A DNA stretch of 5,006 bases, taken from assembly GCA_900551265.1 (NCBI GenBank), contig URVL01000163.1, forward strand, positions 1 through 5,006, written 5' to 3'. Position numbers and translations under genes: made by a program. The notes beneath the pieces were generated by a model. That model was not told the origin of the DNA, made no database searches, and saw only the letters and a list, made by a program, of their open reading frames with translations. This DNA is from an uncultured Eubacteriales bacterium (lineage in GTDB: Bacteria > Bacillota > Clostridia > Oscillospirales > QAMX01). Shown piece after piece: positions 1 to 4,623 of this stretch. The first letter of the stretch is position 1; each line of letters opens with the position of its first letter.

Positions 1-57
1 TTAACAATTTTATAATACGACAAATTATGACAAAAAGCAATACTTTAGGAAGTTCAG

Positions 58-76
58 AAAAAATTGGCAATTTTTT
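58..76. repeat. Inverted repeat, 9-bp arms, 1-base centre
   Basis: Arms AAAAAATTG (58-66) and CAATTTTTT (68-76) are perfect reverse complements around a single G. The repeat lies in the leader of the predicted leftward transcript. It is AT-rich, so it would make a weak RNA hairpin and could equally be a protein-binding site. The rest of 1-57 is AT-rich with no gene that I can support. Confidence 0.35.
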
Positions 77-79
77 AAT

Positions 80-93
80 AGTTAACGTTAACT
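80..93. promoter_or_regulatory. Palindrome AGTTAACGTTAACT, candidate operator
   Basis: This is a perfect 14-bp palindrome with a central CG, lying about 12 to 25 bases downstream of the predicted start of the leftward promoter. Short perfect palindromes centred on CG are typical of LacI/GalR-family operators, and the position suits repression. The link to a regulator family is inference; no regulator gene is visible beside it. Confidence 0.35.
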
Positions 94-111
94 TCTCTGT
101 GAGGTGTCTCT

Positions 112-140
112 ATTATAGAACACTCGTTCGCGCTTGTAAA
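112..140 (-). promoter_or_regulatory. Strong sigma-A-type promoter reading out of the left edge
   Basis: On the minus strand, TTTACA (140-135) and TATAAT (117-112) are separated by exactly 17 bases: one mismatch to the -35 consensus and a perfect -10. Transcription would start near 105 and proceed leftward. No start codon with a ribosome binding site follows before position 1, so the gene it serves begins outside the window. It lies 19 bases beyond the ligase stop codon, so it opens a new unit downstream of the Ku-ligase operon rather than serving it. Confidence 0.6.
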
Positions 141-159
141 GAGGGAAAAGCGTTTTTTT
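131..159 (+). terminator. Weak possible intrinsic terminator, rightward
   Basis: CGCTT (131-135) pairs with AAGCG (148-152), followed by seven T. The stem is only five base pairs with a 12-base loop, so this is a poor terminator. It would stop a rightward transcript entering from the left edge and protect the convergent ligase gene. The same bases overlap the -35 region of the leftward promoter. Confidence 0.25.
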
Positions 160-1088
160 CAAGCATCTGCATATTCAATTGCGGTCACGCATTCCTGCGG
201 CAATTTGTCATCACGCCACTCGTGAAACACCGGCTGACGCATATGACCTGATGCTGTACGGTCCATATACCGTACGGTGCAAACGCGCTCCGGTGCAAGC
301 CATATGGCACCTTCGTTGCCGTCCGGCACTTCGGCAAATGGACATTTTCCCTGCGGTATATCTTGCAAACCTGCTCGCGTGACGCCCAACGTTACGTGCC
401 CCTGATAAACAAGTACTCCGCCGTCATGGTATTGTCCCAGGATTAGGCTGGTCATATTGTTGTCCTTGGGAATGTAACCGCATACTACAAAATCATTGTC
501 TTTCAGATTCTTTATTTTAATCCAATCTTTGGTTCGCTTTCCTGGGTGATATAAGCTTGTTTTCCGCTTTGCTACAATCCCCTCCAGCTCCTGTGACGCC
601 ACGAGGTGATAGAACGCAACGCCGTTTGTCTCAATATACCGTGAAATGGATAGCCGTTCATTTTCTATCACGGTCTTTTCAAGCAATGTCCGCCGCTCCA
701 TCCAGGGACGACCGGTCAATCGTTCGCCATCACGGTACAGAATATCGAACGCGCAGAAATTGACGGGCGTTTTCTGCGCGGCGAGCGCTATCTTCACAGT
801 ATCTCCCATCAGCGAACGGCGCTGCATAACAGAGAAGTCGGGCTTTCCGTCTGTCATGGCGAATACTTCCCCATCGAGCACACACGGCGCGTTTACCTGG
901 TTGTGCGCTTCTTGCAGCTCCGGATAGGTTGCTGTTACGTCCAGAAACCGCTTGTTGAGCAACCGTGTTTCGCCATCCAAATAGGCTATGCAGCGGATGC
1001 CGTCCAGTTTCAGCTCAAAGATATAGTCCGGGCTGTTGAAGGGTTCCGTCATCTCTCCGATCAGCATCGGTGCAACTGGCTTTATCAT
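159..1088 (-). CDS. ATP-dependent DNA ligase, LigD ligase-domain type
   Basis: This 309-residue enzyme should seal nicks and joined ends using ATP, acting with Ku in non-homologous end joining. The nucleotidyltransferase motifs are in order: motif I ELKLDGIR with adenylated lysine K27, motif III VLDGEVFA (70-77), motif IIIa FDILY (114-118), motif IV LEGIVAKR (168-175) and motif V DWIKIK (188-193). An OB-fold follows, ending in a LigD-like motif VI region (about 271-295, ending WRDDK). The length equals a bare ligase module: the polymerase and phosphoesterase domains of full LigD are absent, so processing of ends would need other proteins. The ATG overlaps the Ku stop codon (ATGA), implying translational coupling and one operon. 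The lysine and all main motifs are intact, so it is probably active. Calling it ligD would be reasonable but overstates the domain content. Confidence 0.93.
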   Translation of the reverse strand: MIKPVAPMLIGEMTEPFNSPDYIFELKLDGIRCIAYLDGETRLLNKRFLDVTATYPELQEAHNQVNAPCVLDGEVFAMTDGKPDFSVMQRRSLMGDTVKIALAAQKTPVNFCAFDILYRDGERLTGRPWMERRTLLEKTVIENERLSISRYIETNGVAFYHLVASQELEGIVAKRKTSLYHPGKRTKDWIKIKNLKDNDFVVCGYIPKDNNMTSLILGQYHDGGVLVYQGHVTLGVTRAGLQDIPQGKCPFAEVPDGNEGAIWLAPERVCTVRYMDRTASGHMRQPVFHEWRDDKLPQECVTAIEYADA

Positions 1089-1852
1089 GCGCCCTCCCGT
1101 TTTTGCGCCTCAAGGCTCGCCTTAAGTGCGTCCATCAGGTTGATCACATTATTGTCATGCAGCTTTTCCGGCACTGTTACGGTTTCACCGTTGATTTTTC
1201 GGGCAATGGCCTCCTGTAGCCGTACCTGATATTCGTCGCGATAGTTTTCCGGCTCGAATGGTTTTGTCATGGTGTCAATCAGCATTTTGGCAACTTCCAG
1301 CTCCGACTGTTCTGGCTCCGTCTGCATATATGCTTTCGGTATGGGTTTGATCTCATCGGCATAAAACATGGTCTCGGCTAAAATCCCGCTCCGTGTCGGA
1401 ATAAGCGCCATTAACGTTTCCTTTGTCCCCATGACGGTACTTGCAATTGCAACCTTCCCGGCGTCCAGCATAGCGCGGCGCAGTAGTTCAAACGCACGAT
1501 CGCTGCCATCCGGAATTGCATAATAGGCTTTTTCATAATAGATCGTATCGATATCGTCCCGGTTTGAAAACAGCAGGATCTGAATGGTTTTATCTTTTTC
1601 GGTCTTCATGGATTCTATCTCATCGTCGGTTAAAATAACGTATTTTCCTTTTTCGTACTCGTAGCCTCTTACAATGTCTTCCGGCTTGACTTCTTCGCCG
1701 CTATCCGTCACCTTTTTGTAATGAATACGTTCATGGGTTTCACGGTGGAGCTGGTTAAAGCTAACACCGCCCTCGTGCGTCGCGGTGTAAAGTGCGATTG
1801 GGATGTGCACCAGGCCAAAGGAAATCGCCCCTTTATGGGATACAGACGCCAT
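1085..1852 (-). CDS. ku: Ku protein, non-homologous end joining
   Basis: Bacterial Ku forms a homodimeric ring on DNA ends, protects them and recruits the ligase. The start MASVSHKGAISFGLVHIPIALY is the classic bacterial Ku N-terminus, and the protein follows the family through its core to a short C-terminal tail (about 255 residues, typical of small bacterial Ku proteins). I chose the ATG at 1852 because GGAGGTG lies seven bases upstream and family similarity begins there. An in-frame start 19 codons earlier would translate through the inverted repeat and matches nothing in the family. It overlaps the ligase by four bases. Its ribosome binding site sits in one arm of a perfect 13-bp inverted repeat (1862-1896), so expression is probably controlled. 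An intrinsic terminator separates it from hicB. Confidence 0.95.
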   Translation of the reverse strand: MASVSHKGAISFGLVHIPIALYTATHEGGVSFNQLHRETHERIHYKKVTDSGEEVKPEDIVRGYEYEKGKYVILTDDEIESMKTEKDKTIQILLFSNRDDIDTIYYEKAYYAIPDGSDRAFELLRRAMLDAGKVAIASTVMGTKETLMALIPTRSGILAETMFYADEIKPIPKAYMQTEPEQSELEVAKMLIDTMTKPFEPENYRDEYQVRLQEAIARKINGETVTVPEKLHDNNVINLMDALKASLEAQKREGA

Positions 1853-1861
1853 AATAAAACA

Positions 1862-1896
1862 CCTCCATTTTGGGTTAGTGTGTCCCAAAATGGAGG
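1862..1896 (-). promoter_or_regulatory. 13-bp inverted repeat sequestering the Ku ribosome binding site
   Basis: CCTCCATTTTGGG (1862-1874) and CCCAAAATGGAGG (1884-1896) are perfect reverse complements with a 9-base loop. In leftward RNA the downstream arm ends in GGAGG, the Ku Shine-Dalgarno sequence, and the upstream arm supplies the matching CCUCC. A transcript containing both arms would hide the ribosome binding site in a very stable hairpin. There is no U-tract, so it is not a terminator. It could instead be a DNA operator. Confidence 0.75.
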
Positions 1897-1905
1897 CGGT
1901 CATAA
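1876..1905 (-). promoter_or_regulatory. Tentative Ku promoter with a sigma-G-like -10
   Basis: On the minus strand TTATG (1905-1901) and CACACTA (1882-1876) are 18 bases apart. This is one mismatch in each half from my recollection of the forespore sigma-G consensus (G-H-A-T-R, 18 bases, CATNNTA). In Bacillus subtilis the Ku gene is expressed in the forespore under sigma-G, which makes this worth noting. The -10 lies in the loop of the inverted repeat, so transcripts would start inside the downstream arm and lack the hairpin. No good sigma-A promoter was seen here. The match could be chance. Confidence 0.25.
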
Positions 1906-1930
1906 GCAAAATGATTTCGTGCGTTGCGAC

Positions 1931-1965
1931 AAAAAAAAGTACCGCCCCCGTGATATCGGGAGCGG
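1931..1965 (-). terminator. Intrinsic terminator after hicB
   Basis: In leftward RNA, nine pairs form between 1957-1965 and 1942-1950 (one G-U pair, otherwise Watson-Crick and GC-rich) around a six-base loop, followed after three bases by eight U. It starts 13 bases beyond the hicB stop codon and should end the hicAB transcript before Ku. Confidence 0.85.
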
Positions 1966-1978
1966 CAATCTTCTCATA

Positions 1979-2374
1979 TTACAATCTGAGCTGTTGTTTC
2001 AAGGCATCCTGTAAAGTTGCGGAAAAGTTGATTCCCTCCCGCTCTGCCATTGTGTTGAGCCAGGAAGGGATTGTCAGTGTTTTTTTCACAGCCTTGTTAT
2101 CATACTGCCGGCGGTAGTCCATGGTATCGCAGGGGACGATCGATACAAACGCGTCGCCAGTCGTTTCGATATCCGTAGGACGCGAGGCCGGCGGGATTTT
2201 TTCCCCGCATTCTTCCATATCGTACAGCATCAGACAGAGCGCATCCTCTGCGTTGTCATAGGCTTCCTGCAAATCCGCGCCGCTTGTGAAGCAGCCGGGT
2301 ATATCCGGAAAAGAGACACATATGGCATTGTTCTCATCTTTTTCAAATAACGCCGGATAAATGTATTTCGACAT
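1979..2374 (-). CDS. hicB: HicB-family antitoxin with C-terminal DNA-binding segment
   Basis: This 131-residue protein should bind and neutralise the HicA ribonuclease and repress its own operon. Residues about 4-60 form the partly degraded RNase H-like HicB domain, with the signature VSFPDIPGCFTSG followed by a helix rich in A, E and D (DLQEAYDNAEDAL). Residues about 96-130 (KKTLTIPSWLNTMAEREG and the helix after it) look like the ribbon-helix-helix type of C-terminus found in many HicB proteins, which supports autorepression. The ATG at 2374 has GGGAGGAA upstream at good spacing. It follows hicA by 40 bases, toxin first, which is the usual hicAB order. The likely operator is the palindrome at 2629-2646. 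Confidence 0.92.
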   Translation of the reverse strand: MSKYIYPALFEKDENNAICVSFPDIPGCFTSGADLQEAYDNAEDALCLMLYDMEECGEKIPPASRPTDIETTGDAFVSIVPCDTMDYRRQYDNKAVKKTLTIPSWLNTMAEREGINFSATLQDALKQQLRL

Positions 2375-2414
2375 ATGAGTTCCTCCCTCTCTATTCTATG
2401 CGGCATTTTGTGAC

Positions 2415-2600
2415 TTATTCAAGCCCCGCTGCTTTCCGTATTTTTTTAAGCGTTCCTGTGGGAACTTCCTCTTTGTCATGCCGCCCGACCTCAAACTTCA
2501 TTCCGGTCACACTGCTATACCATATTTCATGGCGTTTGCCCTCACGCAACTTCGAGCAACCGTTCTTTTTCAACAATCGTTTTAATTCTCCCTGGTTCAC
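2415..2600 (-). CDS. hicA: HicA-family mRNA interferase toxin
   Basis: This is a 61-residue toxin with the double-stranded-RNA-binding-like HicA fold, expected to cleave mRNA and arrest growth when not bound by HicB. Family features are the start helix (ELKRLLKKNG), the basic strand with the probable catalytic histidine H24 in GKRHEIWYSS, and the ending VPTGTLKKIRKAAGL, which is highly characteristic. I chose the GTG at 2600 because GGGGGAG precedes it by five bases, the length then matches HicA, and the nearby promoter would start transcription only about 15 bases upstream. A longer reading from 2651 would begin inside the promoter -35 box and cannot be translated from that transcript. No truncation is seen, so the toxin is probably functional. 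Confidence 0.92.
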   Translation of the reverse strand: MNQGELKRLLKKNGCSKLREGKRHEIWYSSVTGMKFEVGRHDKEEVPTGTLKKIRKAAGLE

Positions 2601-2622
2601 GGCATCTCCCCCTGACGTTCTC

Positions 2623-2651
2623 ATTATAACACGTATCGATACGTGTGTCAA
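2623..2651 (-). promoter_or_regulatory. Consensus promoter of hicAB
   Basis: On the minus strand a perfect TTGACA (2651-2646) and a perfect TATAAT (2628-2623) are separated by exactly 17 bases. Transcription should start near 2616, giving a leader of about 15 bases that contains little more than the hicA ribosome binding site. An unregulated promoter of this quality would be very strong, so repression by HicB is expected. Confidence 0.88.
2629..2646. promoter_or_regulatory. 18-bp perfect palindrome, probable HicB operator
   Basis: ACACGTATCGATACGTGT is a perfect palindrome filling the 17-base promoter spacer and touching the -35 box. A dimeric repressor bound here would block RNA polymerase completely. 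HicB of the neighbouring operon is the natural candidate because HicB proteins with DNA-binding C-termini autoregulate. Since it lies between hicA and the divergent recombinase, the same site might also affect recombinase expression, though no clear rightward promoter was found. Confidence 0.8.
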
Positions 2652-2709
2652 GAGTCATGTGAAACAATCCACTACATAAAATAGAAAGAATCGCATGGAA
2701 AGGACTGTG

Positions 2710-4044
2710 ATGCAAATGAGGACTGCCCTCTACATACGAGTCAGCAGTGAAGAGCAGGCAATACACGGATTATCCATCGAGGCGCAGGCAGAAGCACTTG
2801 AAAAATGGGCAGAGCAGGAACACGCCTATGTGGTAGACCGTTATATCGACGCCGGCATCTCGGCGCGAAAGAAAGCATATCACCGTCCGGCGCTGCAACG
2901 GCTGCTTGACGACGTACGGGCCGGCAAAATTGACATCGTCGTCTTCACAAAGTTGGACCGCTGGTTTCGCAACATCGCAGAATATTACAAAGTGCAGGAA
3001 GTACTTGAAACGCACCATGTCAACTGGAAAACCATTCATGAAGACTATGATACTTCAACCGCCTCCGGCCGCTTAAAGATCAATATCATGCTGTCGGTTG
3101 CACAGGATGAGGCGGACCGGACGAGTGAACGTATCAAGGCGGTCTTTGACAGCAAGGTACACCGTTGCGAGCCGATCAGCGGCAAGGTTCCCCTCGGATA
3201 TAAAATCGAAAACAAACGTCTGGTTCCGGATCCTGAGACAGCCCCGGTCGCACAGGATATTTTCCGGCAGTATGTGGCCATTCGCAGTATTAATGCACTA
3301 CGAAAGTACATTCTTGATAAATACAGAATGGTTTACTCCCCCACCGGCCTGCGTATGTTTCTATCTAATGAACGGTATATCGGCAGGGCGCATGGACAGG
3401 ATCATTTTTGTGAAGGGATTATCGATCCGGATACGTTTGCAATCACGCAGCAGGCGATCGCAGAACGCGCACAGCGCAACAGCACCAGCAATTCGGGGAG
3501 AGTCTATCTGTTTTCCGGTATCGCCAGATGTGCCGAGTGCGGTAACCTGTTGGCCGGTAAGCTCGTACATGGGAAGTATATTTACTACCGCTGCACGAAG
3601 TACGATAAGCTGCATCTCTGTTCCCATAAAAAACATACCAGCGAACTGGTACTGGAAAACTGGCTGTTGGGAAATATGCTCTCGCAACTTGCAGCGTACA
3701 ATATTCAAATAGGAAAAGCGATGGAGGCCCGTCCCAAAATTGACGAAGCGGGACTCCGCCGCAGAATGGGAAAATTGCGTGATCTCTATTTGAACGACTT
3801 GATTGAACGGGAGGATTATGAACGGGAATACCTATCCCTGCGTGATACGTTGCTTGAGGCCCAGGCACAAAAAGCCGCCTCGCCGCAGCCTGTAGATTTG
3901 GAACTTGTAAAAACGGCGCTTGAAGCCTATCGTATGCTTCCACGTACTTCCCAAAAGGAGTTTTGGAGCAGGACAATTAAAAAAATTATCGTTACGAATT
4001 ATGACGACTTTTCTATTGTCCCTAATTTACCATATAATAAGTAA
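2710..4044 (+). CDS. Large serine recombinase (site-specific integrase)
   Basis: This 444-residue enzyme should integrate and excise the element through a serine-DNA intermediate. The N-terminal resolvase domain (about 1-145) has catalytic S12 in [10 protein letters not shown], and RPALQRLL (59-66) and KLDRWFRN (81-88) carry family arginines. A Recombinase domain (about 155-250) begins near GKVPLGY. A zinc ribbon has C274, C277, C295 and C304, and a coiled-coil segment (about 345-390) is the region that controls integration versus excision in this family. The ATG at 2710 has AAAGGA five bases upstream; an ATG at 2695 with a weaker site would add five residues. The length is at the short end for the family, but no domain is missing. 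The stop codon touches the break in feoB. No excisionase (recombination directionality factor) is recognisable nearby. Confidence 0.93.
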   Translation: MQMRTALYIRVSSEEQAIHGLSIEAQAEALEKWAEQEHAYVVDRYIDAGISARKKAYHRPALQRLLDDVRAGKIDIVVFTKLDRWFRNIAEYYKVQEVLETHHVNWKTIHEDYDTSTASGRLKINIMLSVAQDEADRTSERIKAVFDSKVHRCEPISGKVPLGYKIENKRLVPDPETAPVAQDIFRQYVAIRSINALRKYILDKYRMVYSPTGLRMFLSNERYIGRAHGQDHFCEGIIDPDTFAITQQAIAERAQRNSTSNSGRVYLFSGIARCAECGNLLAGKLVHGKYIYYRCTKYDKLHLCSHKKHTSELVLENWLLGNMLSQLAAYNIQIGKAMEARPKIDEAGLRRRMGKLRDLYLNDLIEREDYEREYLSLRDTLLEAQAQKAASPQPVDLELVKTALEAYRMLPRTSQKEFWSRTIKKIIVTNYDDFSIVPNLPYNK

Positions 4045-4214
4045 CCGGTATGTTGATTCATTCCTGTTAATGCATTAAAGACCGTGCTCTTTCCAACATT
4101 CGGATTACCCGCAAGTGCGACCACCACGTCATCCGGCGATTCCCGTATGATATCAAGACCGTTATCTACCGCATGAACCCCCACTGATCCTTTTGTCAGC
4201 CCCACAAAAACCAC
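3999..4214 (-). pseudogene. feoB: feoB 5' fragment, ferrous iron transporter disrupted by insertion
   Basis: FeoB imports ferrous iron across the inner membrane and starts with a cytoplasmic G-protein domain. Here only about 57 native residues remain: a short N-terminal stretch, then [22 protein letters not shown] with the P-loop lysine K42, ending at NQHTG. The next 14 residues are element-encoded and end at a TAA. G2 to G5 of the GTPase and all membrane segments are missing, so the fragment cannot transport iron. The GTG start at 4214 is supported by GGGAGGGG just upstream and lies 65 bases after feoA. The remainder of feoB should be at the far end of the element, to the left of this window. 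Confidence 0.85.
4020..4070. other. Attachment-site junction between element and feoB
   Basis: Read leftward, feoB is intact through the codons for NQHTG (ending at 4044) and then departs from the FeoB consensus, where N-W-P-G-K would be expected. The recombinase stop codon TAA occupies 4042-4044. The crossover therefore lies at or very near GTAACCGGTA (4041-4050). Sequence to the right of about 4045 is native feoB, and sequence to the left is the element. The exact crossover dinucleotide needs the empty site or the other end. Confidence 0.65.
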
Positions 4215-4279
4215 CTTCCCCTCCCTATTTGAAACTTTTACTCTCTCGTAACTCGGAACAGCTAAAATTTACATCCCGT

Positions 4280-4513
4280 TTAAGCGTATATCATGATATC
4301 TCGGCAATCTTCGCTGCGAAGTGCAATTACAGCGCCACGAATGAGAAACGCCGAGGGATCGCCGCCGGGACTTCTGCCCAGACATTCAACCTCCGTATTT
4401 TCAATGAGGCCGATATCCAAAAGGCGGCGGCGAATACTACCGTGTGAACGCACTTCTTTTATCCGCGTCTTTTGACCGGGTTCCACTTCATTTAGGCTAT
4501 GCAAACAATTCAT
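4280..4513 (-). CDS. feoA: FeoA, small cytoplasmic partner of FeoB
   Basis: This 77-residue protein has an SH3-like fold and works with FeoB in ferrous iron uptake. The family pattern is clear: LNEVEPGQKTRIKEV, then RRRLLDIGLIENTEVECLGRSPGGDP, then a final strand with ALRSEDCRDIMI. The length is typical. The ATG at 4513 has AAGGAG upstream at suitable spacing. It is the first gene of a leftward feoAB operon, divergent from a metal-responsive regulator that probably controls it. The gene is intact, but its partner is broken, so in this strain it may be without function. Confidence 0.93.
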   Translation of the reverse strand: MNCLHSLNEVEPGQKTRIKEVRSHGSIRRRLLDIGLIENTEVECLGRSPGGDPSAFLIRGAVIALRSEDCRDIMIYA

Positions 4514-4514
4514 A

Positions 4515-4528
4515 AAGGAACTCTCCTT
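4515..4528 (-). promoter_or_regulatory. Small hairpin over the feoA ribosome binding site
   Basis: In leftward RNA AAGGA (4528-4524) can pair with UCCUU (4519-4515) across a four-base loop, placing the feoA Shine-Dalgarno sequence in a five-pair stem. It is short and weak, so a minor effect on translation or chance is possible. Confidence 0.25.
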
Positions 4529-4566
4529 AAAAACTTTAGGATGAGGAAACTTTTTTCCACACTGAT

Positions 4567-4603
4567 AGTATATTGTAAAACGTAGACATTTGTGACTCAG
4601 TCA
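4567..4603 (-). promoter_or_regulatory. Candidate feo promoter with overlapping dyad
   Basis: On the minus strand TATACT (4572-4567) is a good -10, with GTCACA (4596-4591) 18 bases upstream as a weak -35. The dyad TGACTCAGTCA (4593-4603) overlaps the -35 and could be an operator, possibly for the divergent MntR/DtxR-type regulator, although it does not resemble the known MntR or DtxR boxes. I found no convincing rightward promoter for the regulator in 4514-4623. Confidence 0.3.
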
Positions 4604-4623
4604 GGTAAGGGGGTGTCATACGG

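Larger units (their letters stand above)
1..4044. mobile_element. Partial integrative element with serine recombinase, hicAB and Ku-ligase cargo, inserted in feoB
   Basis: This block is bounded on the right by the point where feoB stops resembling FeoB (4044). A large serine recombinase ends precisely there, as is common for elements whose integrase gene abuts an attachment site. Inside lie a toxin-antitoxin pair and a Ku-ligase pair, both typical accessory cargo. What is seen is the broken feoB and the adjoining recombinase. That everything to the left belongs to the same element is inference. No second feoB fragment appears between 1 and 158, so the left end, and probably conjugation or phage genes if any exist, lie outside the window. 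The element type (conjugative, mobilizable or prophage) cannot be decided here. Confidence 0.6.

Noticed and set aside
42..50. ACTTTAGGA also found at 4533-4541 as a possible direct repeat marking element ends
   Set aside because: Nine bases shared over 5 kb is weak, and the second copy is inside native chromosomal sequence far from the recombinase junction.
1862..1896. The Ku inverted repeat as a transcription terminator or an insertion-sequence end
   Set aside because: No T-tract follows on either strand, and there is no transposase or target duplication; its overlap with the ribosome binding site explains it better.
1853..1909. A longer Ku starting at 1909
   Set aside because: The extra 19 residues match nothing in the Ku family, and the ATG at 1852 has the strong Shine-Dalgarno sequence.
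2601..2651. A longer HicA starting at 2651 with 17 extra residues
   Set aside because: It would begin in the -35 box of the gene's own promoter; the GTG at 2600 has a strong ribosome binding site and fits family length.
3098..3712. A 204-codon rightward reading frame inside the recombinase gene, and a 177-codon leftward one at 3443-3976
   Set aside because: Both lie wholly within the well-supported recombinase coding region, lack recognisable family motifs and have the skewed composition of out-of-frame translation.
4525..4540. Imperfect dyad CCTTAAAAACTTTAGG as a DtxR or MntR box
   Set aside because: Only about 10 of 16 positions are symmetric, and it does not match the known box patterns well enough to annotate.
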